Both the position numbers and the translations under genes were made by a program. DNA of 64,000 nucleotides, taken from assembly GCA_024231905.1 (NCBI GenBank), contig JAAEQC010000207.1:18582-82581 (forward strand). The letters are read 5' to 3'. The notes below the pieces were generated by a model. That model was not told the origin of the DNA. It did no database searches and worked only from the letters and a program-made list of their open reading frames with translations. Positions within the stretch are counted from its first letter, which is position 1. Every line of letters starts with the position of its first letter. The stretch is from a bacterium (GTDB lineage: Bacteria; Krumholzibacteriota; Krumholzibacteriia; LZORAL124-64-63). This document shows, one piece after another, positions 17,201 to 24,425 of this stretch.

Positions 17201-17530
17201 CCAGCAGCGGCCCTTCTCGCAACGGAGGCGACCGGAGGTGAGGAGACGGCAGAGATTGCGCCAGCCTTGGCGGGTGGCGGCGAGGAGGACGATGGAAGAG
17301 GCGGGGCTCGATTCGTCGGGCTGGACCGTGACTTGGCTGCCGACGATGAGACGGAGAGAGGTGTCTTTGGAGGCCTGCCATGCAGAAGGGGCGCCGTACA
17401 CACCGTCGCGGTCGGTGAGGGCGAGGGTGGCGCAGCCCTGGTCGATAGCGCGCGCGACCAGATCCTCGGGAGCGGACGCGCCTTCCAGGAAGGAGAAGTG
17501 GGATTTGGTGAAGAGGGAAGCGGGGAGCAT
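14285..17530 (-). CDS. dnaE2: Error-prone DNA polymerase III alpha subunit DnaE2
   Basis: 1081 aa, normal for DnaE2/ImuC. N-terminal PHP domain ('SHFSFLEGASAPEDLV', 'ALTDRDGVYG'), the polymerase core with the metal-binding 'PDIDLDIEHGRR' block near residue 385, 'GVPLFQEQVMRLA', and a C-terminal OB-fold nucleic-acid-binding region ('DYVGVVICRQRPHTASG'). It performs translesion synthesis in SOS mutagenesis, normally with ImuA and ImuB, whose genes here lie 28 kb away. Residues ~795-828 are encoded by a 102-bp palindromic element inserted in frame between the 'DWDCTLE' and 'RMGLRYVKGL' blocks, which are normally only a few residues apart. No box like the lexA operator is visible upstream; a TATCAT (complement of 17551-17556) is a possible -10. 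Confidence 0.95.
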   Translation of the reverse strand: MLPASLFTKSHFSFLEGASAPEDLVARAIDQGCATLALTDRDGVYGAPSAWQASKDTSLRLIVGSQVTVQPDESSPASSIVLLAATRQGWRNLCRLLTSGRLRCEKGRCWVTWQEVAAHAPGLIALWGGRESLLTQEAPGDLASTATLLREAFDDGIYALAPRHLTADEQRMEARLRRRAKRWELPVVATVEVLYHTRRRRRLQDVLTCIREGTTLADAGTLLRPNDRHVLPSPKVFAKLFADDPAALARTEEVAVRCTFSLDQLRYRYPAEHLPYGMSEARWLDHLVKVGAKDRFGAKVPGDLQSRIDRELVLIHDLDYEGYFLTMYEIVRFCRQEGIVCQGRGSAANSVVCYCLKISAVNPREVDLLFERFISRERAEPPDIDLDIEHGRREEVIQHVYAKYGRKRAAMVCNTVRFRPRSAIREVGKALGLPAVNLDRLAKLTSYRGELDATDLKAAGFDPRAPLHRHFAEMVDTIQEFPRHLSIHPGGFLLGHEPVHDLVPIENASMAGRTVIQWNKYDVEALGLFKVDLLGLGALNQLHKAFDLLREHRDVDLSLARIPRDDPATFAMLHKADTVGVFQVESRAQMNMLPRLRPESYYDLVIQVAIIRPGPITGGMLHPYLARRHGQEEVTYPHPNLEPVLKKTLGVPLFQEQVMRLAMVAADYSPGEADQLRRDMATWRSHGPIEEHHGRLVERMVAKGIELEFAERVFQQIKGFGEYGFPESHAASFALIAYATAWLKCHHHAVFTCALLNAQPMGFYSSGTIVEDAKRHDIVVLPIDVTVSDWDCTLEGAVGSEFRGSALGFASLGAERRVAPELTADHSLAPQIRSPGSTSKGKARLCVRMGLRYVKGLRKEHGEVIAREQRLSPYRSIEDLKRRTRAPADALVALAEAGALSVFAPERRQALWIVHGLSKRDRPEQLILSLDDPAPAPALPGLTDLDEVNWDWRRSGHSTRAHLLEPLRATLRAKGWPTAAEVSALKHGRRTDYVGVVICRQRPHTASGVTFMTLEDETGFVNLVMWNQVWQEHKVLAKTLSLMGVSGKIQSEERVVHLIVDKVWEPRLQDEPIIQRSRDFH
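15047..15148 (+). repeat. Palindromic element copy 1, in frame inside dnaE2
   Basis: Left arm 15047-15075 and right arm 15120-15148 are inverted repeats matching at 28 of 29 positions. The 44-nt loop contains further stems (CTCGGCG with CGCCGAG; GCTCCGCGC with GCGCGGAGC). The loop shares three ordered blocks with the element at 45236-45345: GCGACTCGG, CCGAGCGAGGC and GCGCGGAGC. The arms of the two copies are unrelated. The total length, 102 bp, is exactly 34 codons without stop in the dnaE2 frame. Confidence 0.85.
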
Positions 17531-17861
17531 GAGGTGGTCCTTTGGGACCTATGATAGCAGGAGATCAGCGAGGAAGGCAGTTGTTTTTCGTCTTTTGTTC
17601 GCCATGGGCTATGTAATCGGTATGCACAACAGTGAGTAAGCTGCCCGTCAGCAGGGCCAGACGGAGTCGATGAAATTCGCCTTTCAATCGAATCCAATGA
17701 TGGCGCCAAAACCCCAATGTGCTAGTCTCCCGTCGTGATTCTCACATTCGAAAACGACAGCAACAAGAGATGGGGAGCATTGAGCAGCTACCTGTTCCGT
17801 AGGCTGTCAGCCTAGGTCTGGCTGCCAGGCCACCCGCGCAAACCCATGGAGGGAACCTACC
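17531..17861. other. Intergenic region between dnaE2 and propeller lipoprotein
   Basis: 331 bp between divergent genes. A small palindrome GGTCC-TTTG-GGACC at 17537-17550 lies next to the dnaE2 start, beside the possible -10 of dnaE2. An extended -10-like TGTGCTAGTCT at 17718-17728 may serve the rightward lipoprotein gene, though its -35 is poor. No tRNA, small ORF or SOS-type dyad was recognised. Confidence 0.35.
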
Positions 17862-18626
17862 ATGCGCCCATTCATCCGACCCTTCGCTCTCAGTGTCTTC
17901 CTCGTCCTGGCTCTCTTCGCCCTGGCCTCTTGTGGCGACGACGATGACGGCACGAAGCCGAAACCCGCGGCCACCTACACCCTGTATTTCAGCCAGGACA
18001 GCAATGGCAACGGCCTGTATTCGATCGACATCGCCACCGGCGTGGGCACGATCGTTGGCGACGGCATCAGCGGAGTGACCTCGAGCACGATCGGCCTCGC
18101 CTACAATTCCGCCGGTGACGGCATACTGCTTGGCTCCAAGTACAGCACATTGCTGGCAATCAATCTGGACGGCAGCGGTGCGGTGGACCTGGGAGGGATT
18201 GGACACGAAGCCCTAGCCTACGACAACGACGCGGAAATCCTCTACGGATGTCTCAACAGCGATTTCAGAACGATCAACCCTGCAACCGGATTGGCAATCG
18301 CGACGCTGACCGACTCGGTCCGCGATGTCGAAGGCTTGGCGGTTGAGACTGATACCGGAAACGTATTCGGGCTCGCCAGTGGCTCACCCGCCACGCTCAT
18401 GCTGTACAACCCGACGGACGGTACCTGGACTACGATCGGGGACACGGGCTTCAACATGGATTCGGTTGCGCTTGCCTATCATCCCACAACGAAGGTGCTG
18501 TACGCCATTGATGGCAACTCCGCTAGCCTCTATACCATGGACCAAGCAACCGGTGCGGCGACGCTGGTAGGTGCCCATGGCATCGCCGGTAGCGGCGGCG
18601 GCGGCTTGGCCTTCGCGAAGGACTAG
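17862..18626 (+). CDS. Lipoprotein with repeat propeller-like domain
   Basis: 254 aa. Lipobox 'LFALASC' (Cys24) followed by an Asp-rich tether 'GDDDDG'. The mature part repeats a ~40-residue unit: 'LYSIDIATGVGTIVGD', 'LLAINLDGSGAVDLG', 'FRTINPATGLAIATL', 'LMLYNPTDGTWTTIG' and 'LYTMDQATGAATLVG'. This is a beta-propeller pattern of the kind seen in DUF4394/NHL-like exported proteins. GGAGG sits before the ATG. No enzyme residues are seen, so a binding or structural role at the membrane surface is likely. It stands alone and is followed by a strong hairpin. Confidence 0.8.
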   Translation: MRPFIRPFALSVFLVLALFALASCGDDDDGTKPKPAATYTLYFSQDSNGNGLYSIDIATGVGTIVGDGISGVTSSTIGLAYNSAGDGILLGSKYSTLLAINLDGSGAVDLGGIGHEALAYDNDAEILYGCLNSDFRTINPATGLAIATLTDSVRDVEGLAVETDTGNVFGLASGSPATLMLYNPTDGTWTTIGDTGFNMDSVALAYHPTTKVLYAIDGNSASLYTMDQATGAATLVGAHGIAGSGGGGLAFAKD

Positions 18627-18677
18627 ATCGAGAGTCGGGTAGGAGCGAAGTTTCCGAATCTCCTACTGCGTAAACAG

Positions 18678-18710
18678 CCATGGGGTCCTCCGAATAGGAG
18701 GACCCCATGG
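18678..18710. terminator. Perfect 14-bp hairpin between convergent genes
   Basis: CCATGGGGTCCTCC (18678-18691), loop GAATA, and its exact complement (18697-18710). There is no T-tract on either side. It lies between the ends of the lipoprotein gene and the patatin gene, so a bidirectional terminator or 3'-end stabiliser is the natural reading. Confidence 0.6.
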
Positions 18711-18750
18711 TCGTGAGGGGCCCGGCGCAATCGCGGGGGCAACCTGTCCG

Positions 18751-20505
18751 TCAAACCTTCGGCGAGATTCGGACCTCCGTCTCCGGCCGCGGAAACTCCC
18801 CACCCCTGACCGACCTCTCCAGCACCCACACCTCCGCCAGGTCGGCAAAGGCGCCCGCGTTCGAATTCATCCGATCCAACCAGACCGCCGACTGCTTGTA
18901 CTCTCCCGGATCCCGACCATACCGCCGAATAAACGTCTTGTAGCCCTCGCCCGCGCCCTCCCGCGGTCCGGACGCGGCGATGGCCTGGTCCATCAGATCC
19001 TCCAACCGCTCCATGGACACCAGCCAGCGCCGCCACCGGTGGGCCTCCGGATCGAAGTCCGCCGCGAGGGCCACCCCCGCGTCGTACCCTCGCCTGGTCA
19101 GCTGCTCGATGAGCTCAGGCGCCATGCTCAGGTGCAGTCCGCCCTCCTCCTCGCTCAGCCGGATCCGCACCACCCGCTCCCGGTAACCGGGCAGGATGGT
19201 CTGCATGTTGTCGTGCCAGTTCTGCATGGTGTCGACGATGGACTTGAGGAACCCCACCGTCGAGGTGATGGGCGTGAACTCCCGGAGGATGCCCTTCCCG
19301 GAGTGGTTCGGCAGCCAGGCCTTCTCGTCCGGCTGGTGCCGCTGCTCGTCGAACTTCTCGAGGGTGATGCCGAAGGTCGGCCAGCGGGGCCAGATGGAAT
19401 CGAAGAAGTGGATGGGGAAATTGCTGCTGATACCGCCGTCGGAGAACCAGCAGCGTCGGGGCGTGTCCTTCTCGGCCCTCTCGAGCAGGGTGTAGTCGCA
19501 GGCCCACAGGGGCACCGCCGCCAGCAGGACCGGGAAGCTCAGGCTCATGCGCACGGCCACCACCACCGGCAGGTCCGGGGTCAGGGGCAGGCGGCGCAGA
19601 TCGTCGGCAGCGGCGCTGTTGTTCGGTACGGCCTGGGAGTGGTCGTGCAGCCACTGGCAGACCCGTTCGGGGAAGAGCCCGGCGAACTCCGCCTCGCTGT
19701 ACATGAAGATCCTCGTATTGAGAGGAATGCGGTGGGGACGGCCCGCCGTGAGATTCGTGGTCATGATCACCAGGTTGATATCCGGCTCATCGCCCTGGCC
19801 CCTGAGCTGGCCGAAGGTGAGCGGGTCGCCCTGGGGATCGAGGCCGGCCATGTCGTTGATGTTGGCGGTGAGCCATTCGGTGAGGGCAGGCTTGTCGACC
19901 GTACCGCCGATGCCGGGGCAGATGCCGTACTTGTGGCGGGGCAGGTCCTTCAAAAGGGACCAGAGGATCCGGCCGACCAGCGCCACGCACAGCCCGAGCA
20001 GCAGCACGAACCCCGTGAGCACCCAGAAGGAAGGCGAGGCCGCGGTCGTGACCACCACCCCGACCATCACCAGGCCCGGCAGGAGTCCCAGCAACACCCA
20101 GCCCGTGTAGCCGCGGATCAGGGCGCCGAGCACCGCCAGGACGCGGGCGCATCTGTTCTTGTGGTTCAGAATCCCCAGGAAGGCGTTGAACAGGGGTCGG
20201 AAGGGCTTGGCCGGCTGGAAAAGGCCGAGCAGTTTATTGCTGAGGTCGCCGCTCACCGCGGCGAGTTTCTCGAAGCCGCCGACGTCGCGTCCGTGCTCGG
20301 CGGCCGCGGCCACGGCCGCGGCGATAGCCCCCGCCGACGTGCCGCCGATGTTCTTGAAGCGGTACGTCTTGGCCAGTTCGACGATGGCCCGGGGGTACAC
20401 CACCCCGCTGGTGATGCCGCCTTTCATGACCAGGTCGCAGTACTTGATCTCCGAATCACGGTCGGACGAAGGCGTCGGGGTCGGTGGGGTGGGCTCAGTG
20501 GTCAT
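18751..20505 (-). CDS. Patatin-like phospholipase with membrane segments
   Basis: 584 aa. Patatin fold: glycine-rich oxyanion segment 'MKGGITSG' (~27-34), nucleophile motif G55-T-S57-A-G59, and the Asp of the catalytic dyad in 'FSDGGISSNFP' near residue 355. Two or three hydrophobic stretches between ~125 and 185 are inserted between nucleophile and Asp, so the enzyme is probably bound to the inner membrane. The family hydrolyses acyl esters of phospholipids. The C-terminal ~150 residues ('RVVRIRLSEEEGGL' onward) are an extra region found in large bacterial patatins. A proline-rich N-terminus precedes the fold. It is single-gene, bounded by a hairpin downstream. Substrate unknown. Confidence 0.9.
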   Translation of the reverse strand: MTTEPTPPTPTPSSDRDSEIKYCDLVMKGGITSGVVYPRAIVELAKTYRFKNIGGTSAGAIAAAVAAAAEHGRDVGGFEKLAAVSGDLSNKLLGLFQPAKPFRPLFNAFLGILNHKNRCARVLAVLGALIRGYTGWVLLGLLPGLVMVGVVVTTAASPSFWVLTGFVLLLGLCVALVGRILWSLLKDLPRHKYGICPGIGGTVDKPALTEWLTANINDMAGLDPQGDPLTFGQLRGQGDEPDINLVIMTTNLTAGRPHRIPLNTRIFMYSEAEFAGLFPERVCQWLHDHSQAVPNNSAAADDLRRLPLTPDLPVVVAVRMSLSFPVLLAAVPLWACDYTLLERAEKDTPRRCWFSDGGISSNFPIHFFDSIWPRWPTFGITLEKFDEQRHQPDEKAWLPNHSGKGILREFTPITSTVGFLKSIVDTMQNWHDNMQTILPGYRERVVRIRLSEEEGGLHLSMAPELIEQLTRRGYDAGVALAADFDPEAHRWRRWLVSMERLEDLMDQAIAASGPREGAGEGYKTFIRRYGRDPGEYKQSAVWLDRMNSNAGAFADLAEVWVLERSVRGGEFPRPETEVRISPKV

Positions 20506-20691
20506 GGTCTTCTCCCTCTCGTGGTATCCCTCTGGAAGAACAACGAAGACCCCTGGCCTTCAAGACCGAGCTCCGGGATGGGTCCCCCGATTCGCCGCTT
20601 CCACCGTTGCGTCCCCCCGTGGCGGGACTACTCTTCGGTATATATGATCGCCTGATTTCAATTGATGGCTCACGGCCTGGAGGGACCGAAC

Positions 20692-21260
20692 ATGCGTCAT
20701 TCTCGCCGTCGTTTCACGTTACCGGCCGCCACGATCCTGGCGGTGCTCGGAATCGTGCTCTTCGGCTGCAGCGACTCGGATTCGCCCACCGCCCCCCCGG
20801 CTCCGACACTGGGCCTCGAACTCGCCGTGCTGGATCTCGGGATCACCGACATCCATGCGTTCACCGCCGGCTTCACCGGCATCGGCGGCACCGAGCTCGA
20901 CTGGTACGTGGACGGCGTACTCGGCGGCGGCGCCCTCGAGGGAGAGGATTGGGAGACGGCCGCCGTCAGCCTCGACTCCGAGGCCCTGGGTATCGGGTAT
21001 GCCTTCCGGCCGGGATGCACCGACTGCGCCCTGCGCCGGTTCACCGTCGAGGAGATAGCGGCAACGGCACGATTCTGCGCAACCTCACGGTGAACGGCTT
21101 CCACTCCGGCATATTCTTCAACTACCCGCAGAACACGCTGGTGGAAGACTGCGACCTGTCCGGGAACACCTACGGCGCGGAGCTGTGTTGCTACCAGGAC
21201 GTGAACAGCCGGCCCCTGCCGGGCCTGGGCGGCGGCGCGCGTCTCATTCCGGAATCCTGA
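20692..21260 (+). pseudogene. Broken lipoprotein / beta-helix chimera
   Basis: ATG 20692 (GGAGG upstream) opens a lipoprotein signal with lipobox 'GIVLFGC', then an Ig-like domain ('LDWYVDGVLGGG'). The frame stops at 21093 in what looks like out-of-frame residue. From ~21053 another frame reads 'GNGTILRNLTVNGFHSGIFF' and 'NTLVEDCDLSGNTYG', a right-handed beta-helix repeat of ~50 residues, ending at 21260 against the convergent barrel gene. The two parts belong to different frames and probably different proteins, so this is best read as a deletion-fusion or frameshifted remnant. A sequencing error could explain the frame change but not the missing remainder of the helix. Confidence 0.6.
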
Positions 21261-21834
21261 ATCCCACCTGCAGACCGATCTTGAAGTTGGAGTAGTCCCA
21301 GCCCCCGTCGGAATCGGTCAATTCGGCCACCTTGTCCAGGTCGGTGGTGAGCTGGTACTTGGTCTTCAGGCCGATCTGGAAGTCGCCCGCCTGGAAGATG
21401 AGGTCCGCCAGCACCTGGAAGCCGGGCACCCACTCCTTGTGGGTCACGTTGTCGTCGTTCCAGATGTTGTCCACGAAACGGACCTGGGCCATGGACAAGC
21501 CCGCGCCCAGGCCGGCGATCCAGTTCTCGGACAGGCCGTAGGCCCGCTTGGCGTTCACCTCTATGGGCACGTAGCCCGAACTGTCCAGACCGAAGAATCC
21601 GATGGCCGCCCCGGTGCCGAGTTCACCGCCCAGGTACCAGTTGTTCCGCAGGTGCCAGTAGCTGGAGATGCCCAGGTAGATGCCCACGTCGTCCGTATCG
21701 AAGGTCTCGTGCTGCAGGAACATGAGGTCCAGTTCCGCAGCGAAGTGGTTGCGGCCCAGCAGGGGTGCGTCCTGGGCCAGGGCCGGCGTGCAGATCAGAA
21801 CCGTCAGGGCGATGGTGAGGATCGTCTTCCGCAT
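21244..21834 (-). CDS. Outer-membrane beta-barrel protein
   Basis: 196 aa. Signal peptide ~1-21 ('CTPALAQ'). The mature protein alternates short amphipathic strands with turns ('NNWYLGGELGTGAAIGFFG', 'LSENWIAGLGAGLSMAQ') and ends in a strand with aromatic/hydrophobic alternation ('FKIGLQVGFRIPE'), as expected of an 8-stranded OMP similar in size to OmpW/OmpA-type barrels. ATG 21834 is preceded by GAAGGG about 10 nt upstream. It overlaps the 3' end of the broken gene on the other strand by 17 bp. Ligand unknown. Confidence 0.75.
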   Translation of the reverse strand: MRKTILTIALTVLICTPALAQDAPLLGRNHFAAELDLMFLQHETFDTDDVGIYLGISSYWHLRNNWYLGGELGTGAAIGFFGLDSSGYVPIEVNAKRAYGLSENWIAGLGAGLSMAQVRFVDNIWNDDNVTHKEWVPGFQVLADLIFQAGDFQIGLKTKYQLTTDLDKVAELTDSDGGWDYSNFKIGLQVGFRIPE

Positions 21835-22048
21835 GGGCTTCGTTCCCTTCTGCCGCGGGATCCGCGGACGGGGCGTGTTCGCACGACATGGAGATATGGA
21901 ATCCGAGACTAGCATGATCGAATAGCCCAATTCAAAGCAAACGCCTGGACCGGACTTCCTTGCCGCCCGAAACAAACCGCCGCTACCGGCGTTGAACCCC
22001 CACCCGATACCCGATCCATCGAAAGGACCCGCAGCTCGTCTGCCCATC

Positions 22049-23263
22049 ATGACCCGACTCCTGGAACTCGCCTTCGTCGCTGCCTGCTACCTCCTGCCCG
22101 GTGCCTTCAACGCCGTGGTCGTACGCTACGCCACCGCCGGCTGGTGGGCTCGCCGGAGTGTCCGTCTGGCCGCACTGGCCCTCCCGCTGCTGGGCCTGGC
22201 CGCGGGTGTGGGTTGGCTCTTCAGCTTCCAGCTACACCCTGCCTGGACCCGCTGGCTGGGAACGCTGGGCTTCGGCGTCCTGCTCGTCCAGCTGGTCCTG
22301 TGCGGGTCCCTCGCCCTGGCCGGCGGACTGAACACCGTGAGCCGATTCGTGGCCCGACGCCGCCGACGCGCGAAGCCCGTCGATCCGGTCCGTCGCCGAC
22401 TCTGGCAGGGCGGTCTGGTGGCCATACCGGTGCTGGCCACGGGCGGCTGCCTGGCCGGATTGACCGGCGCCGCCACTCCGGTGCGCATCCCGCGGCTGAA
22501 GCTGGATTTCCCCGACCTGCCGCCTGACCTGTCCGGGTTCAGGATCCTCCACATCTCCGACCTGCACCTGTCCGGCTTCGTCACCCTCGATACCCTGGCG
22601 GACATCCTGGAACGGGCCCGGCCCCTGGCCCCCGACCTGGTGGTCGTCACCGGCGACACGGCCGACGACCTGCGGCTGCTGCCCGCCGCCTTGCGCATGT
22701 TGGCGGACCTCGGAGCGCCCCACGGGGTGTACGCCGTTCTCGGGAATCACGAGTACGGCAACGGCGTGGCGCGGGTGCGCCGCATCTTCCGGGATTCGCC
22801 GGTGCCCCTGCTGGTGGACGAGAGCGTCCATCTGGACGTGGGCCGGTCCCGACTCTTCCTGGCTGGACTCGACGATCCGATCATCTCGTCGGCCCGCATC
22901 GACCGTACCGCCTTCTTCGCCCCCCGCCTGGCGGAACTGGCGGCCCAGGCCGCGCCCGGCGCCTTCCGCTTGCTGCTCAGCCACCGCCCGGAAGCCCTGG
23001 ACTACGCGGCCGACCACGGCGTGGAGCTGGTCCTGGCGGGGCACACCCACGGCGGTCAGATCGGGTTCGACGGGCAATCGCTGCTCGACTATCCCGCGGG
23101 CTATCCCTATCCCTGGGGCCATTATCGACGCGGCCCGAGCCGACTCTACACCTCGTCGGGAGCCGGACACTGGCTGCCGATACGGTTCGGGTGCCCGACC
23201 GAGGCGCCGGTGGTGGAGTTGGGTGCGACGCCGCCCATTGCCACCCCCACCCCCGTCGACTAA
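22049..23263 (+). CDS. Membrane-anchored metallophosphoesterase
   Basis: 404 aa. The N-terminal ~140 residues contain about four hydrophobic helices. The C-terminal ~270 carry the calcineurin-like phosphoesterase motifs: 'HISDLHL' (DxH), 'VTGDTADD' (GDxxD), 'LGNHEYG' (GNHE), 'LLSHRPE' and 'AGHTHGGQ'. This matches the YaeI/YkuE-like membrane phosphodiesterase group, some of which act on lipid or nucleotide diesters. The start is uncertain: ATG 22049 follows 'CCCATC' without a strong SD; an in-frame TTG at 21992 is the alternative. Divergent from the OMP gene. Confidence 0.85.
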   Translation: MTRLLELAFVAACYLLPGAFNAVVVRYATAGWWARRSVRLAALALPLLGLAAGVGWLFSFQLHPAWTRWLGTLGFGVLLVQLVLCGSLALAGGLNTVSRFVARRRRRAKPVDPVRRRLWQGGLVAIPVLATGGCLAGLTGAATPVRIPRLKLDFPDLPPDLSGFRILHISDLHLSGFVTLDTLADILERARPLAPDLVVVTGDTADDLRLLPAALRMLADLGAPHGVYAVLGNHEYGNGVARVRRIFRDSPVPLLVDESVHLDVGRSRLFLAGLDDPIISSARIDRTAFFAPRLAELAAQAAPGAFRLLLSHRPEALDYAADHGVELVLAGHTHGGQIGFDGQSLLDYPAGYPYPWGHYRRGPSRLYTSSGAGHWLPIRFGCPTEAPVVELGATPPIATPTPVD

Positions 23264-23305
23264 CATGACCCTTCCCGATCACGAAGCCGATTCCAGCGGA
23301 GCCCC

Positions 23306-24397
23306 ATGCCCGACTCCGACGACAATCGCCGCGCCTGCCCCCGCGACCCGGGTCTGGACCTGGCTCGCTCCCTGGCCGTCACCGCCATGGTCTTCGGACA
23401 CACCCTGGCCGCCACCCTGCGCGCGGAAGATCTCGACCTCCCGGTCATCCAGACCTACTGGCAACTGCGCGGTCTCACCGCCCCCCTCTTTCTCGTGGTC
23501 AGCGGCTGGGTGGTCGCCCTGCTGTTCTGCCGTCGCCCACGCCCGGGCCTCGGCCACGCCCGCGAACGCCTGCCCCGGGTCCTGACCCTCCTGGCCCTGG
23601 GCCTGATCCTGCGCTTCCCCACCTGGGACTTCCACGGCCTGTTGGCCGGCAAACCCACCGTCCTGGCCCATTTCTTCGCCCTGGACGCTCTCCAGCTCAT
23701 CGGACTCTGCCTGCTGGCGGGCAGCCTCCTGTTCGGCGTGAGCCGAGATCCGCGGGTTCGCGCCGGTCTTGCTCTGGCAGCCGCGGCCACGGTCGCCCTG
23801 GCAGCCCCGGCTGTCTGGTCCGCCACCGCCGACGCCAACCCCTGGGCGGCCCTCTTCCTGGGCAACGGCTCATCCCCGTTCCCCCTCTTCCCCTGGTCCG
23901 CCTACTTCCTGGCTGGTCTGGGCCTGGGCGCCTTGTCCGTCCTCACCACCCAGCGCCGCCGCTGGGCCTTCGCCGTCATCCTGGGCGGAGTCGTACTGGC
24001 CACCGGCGCCGCCGTCACCACCTGGACCTGGGCTACTCCCTCGCCCTGGCTCACCGCCCGACGCCTCGGCCAAGTCCTCGTCATCGTGGGCGTTCTCGGC
24101 CTGGCTCCCGCCGCCTGGGGACGCAACCTGGCCTTCCTCGGCCGCCACACCCTGGCCATCTACTTCATCCACATGATCCTGGTGTACGGCGGACTGCGGA
24201 CCCAGGGCTTGCATCACCACGTGGGCCCGACCCTCTCCCTGGGCGGCAGCATGGGCTTGAGTACGGTCGTCCTGACAGTCAGCACCGGCTGCGCCCTCAT
24301 CTGGAACGAGTTTCGGCGCCGTGGCCGGCCCTGGTTGGAGTCGCGGCTGAAATCCAAGACCATTCGTGTTATTTTTCGGCACCGGAAATCCGACTGA
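23306..24397 (+). CDS. Multi-pass membrane acyltransferase (DUF1624/acyltransferase-3-like)
   Basis: 363 aa with ~9-10 hydrophobic helices. The N-terminal 'GLDLARSLAVTAMVFGHTLA' motif, including a conserved-position His after an Asp/Arg pair, is typical of membrane acyltransferases acting on extracellular glycans. 'FLGRHTLAIYFIHMILVYGG' near the C-terminus is the usual last motif ('LxxYxxH'). The likely role is transfer of an acyl group (often acetyl) to an envelope sugar. It lies 28 bp before the GT2 gene and its upstream neighbour ends 42 bp earlier, so it may start the glycan operon. SD-like AGCGGAG precedes ATG. Acceptor unknown. Confidence 0.8.
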   Translation: MPDSDDNRRACPRDPGLDLARSLAVTAMVFGHTLAATLRAEDLDLPVIQTYWQLRGLTAPLFLVVSGWVVALLFCRRPRPGLGHARERLPRVLTLLALGLILRFPTWDFHGLLAGKPTVLAHFFALDALQLIGLCLLAGSLLFGVSRDPRVRAGLALAAAATVALAAPAVWSATADANPWAALFLGNGSSPFPLFPWSAYFLAGLGLGALSVLTTQRRRWAFAVILGGVVLATGAAVTTWTWATPSPWLTARRLGQVLVIVGVLGLAPAAWGRNLAFLGRHTLAIYFIHMILVYGGLRTQGLHHHVGPTLSLGGSMGLSTVVLTVSTGCALIWNEFRRRGRPWLESRLKSKTIRVIFRHRKSD

Positions 24398-24425
24398 TCC
24401 TAGTTCGTCCCTGGAGACCAGCACG

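Noticed and set aside
17531..17861. SOS box or tRNA upstream of dnaE2
   Set aside because: No dyad like the lexA operator and no cloverleaf could be drawn by eye; only a 5-bp palindrome is present.
19039..20655. Long plus-strand frame opposite the patatin gene
   Set aside because: Repetitive Arg/Gln/His-rich shadow; the minus frame has all patatin motifs.
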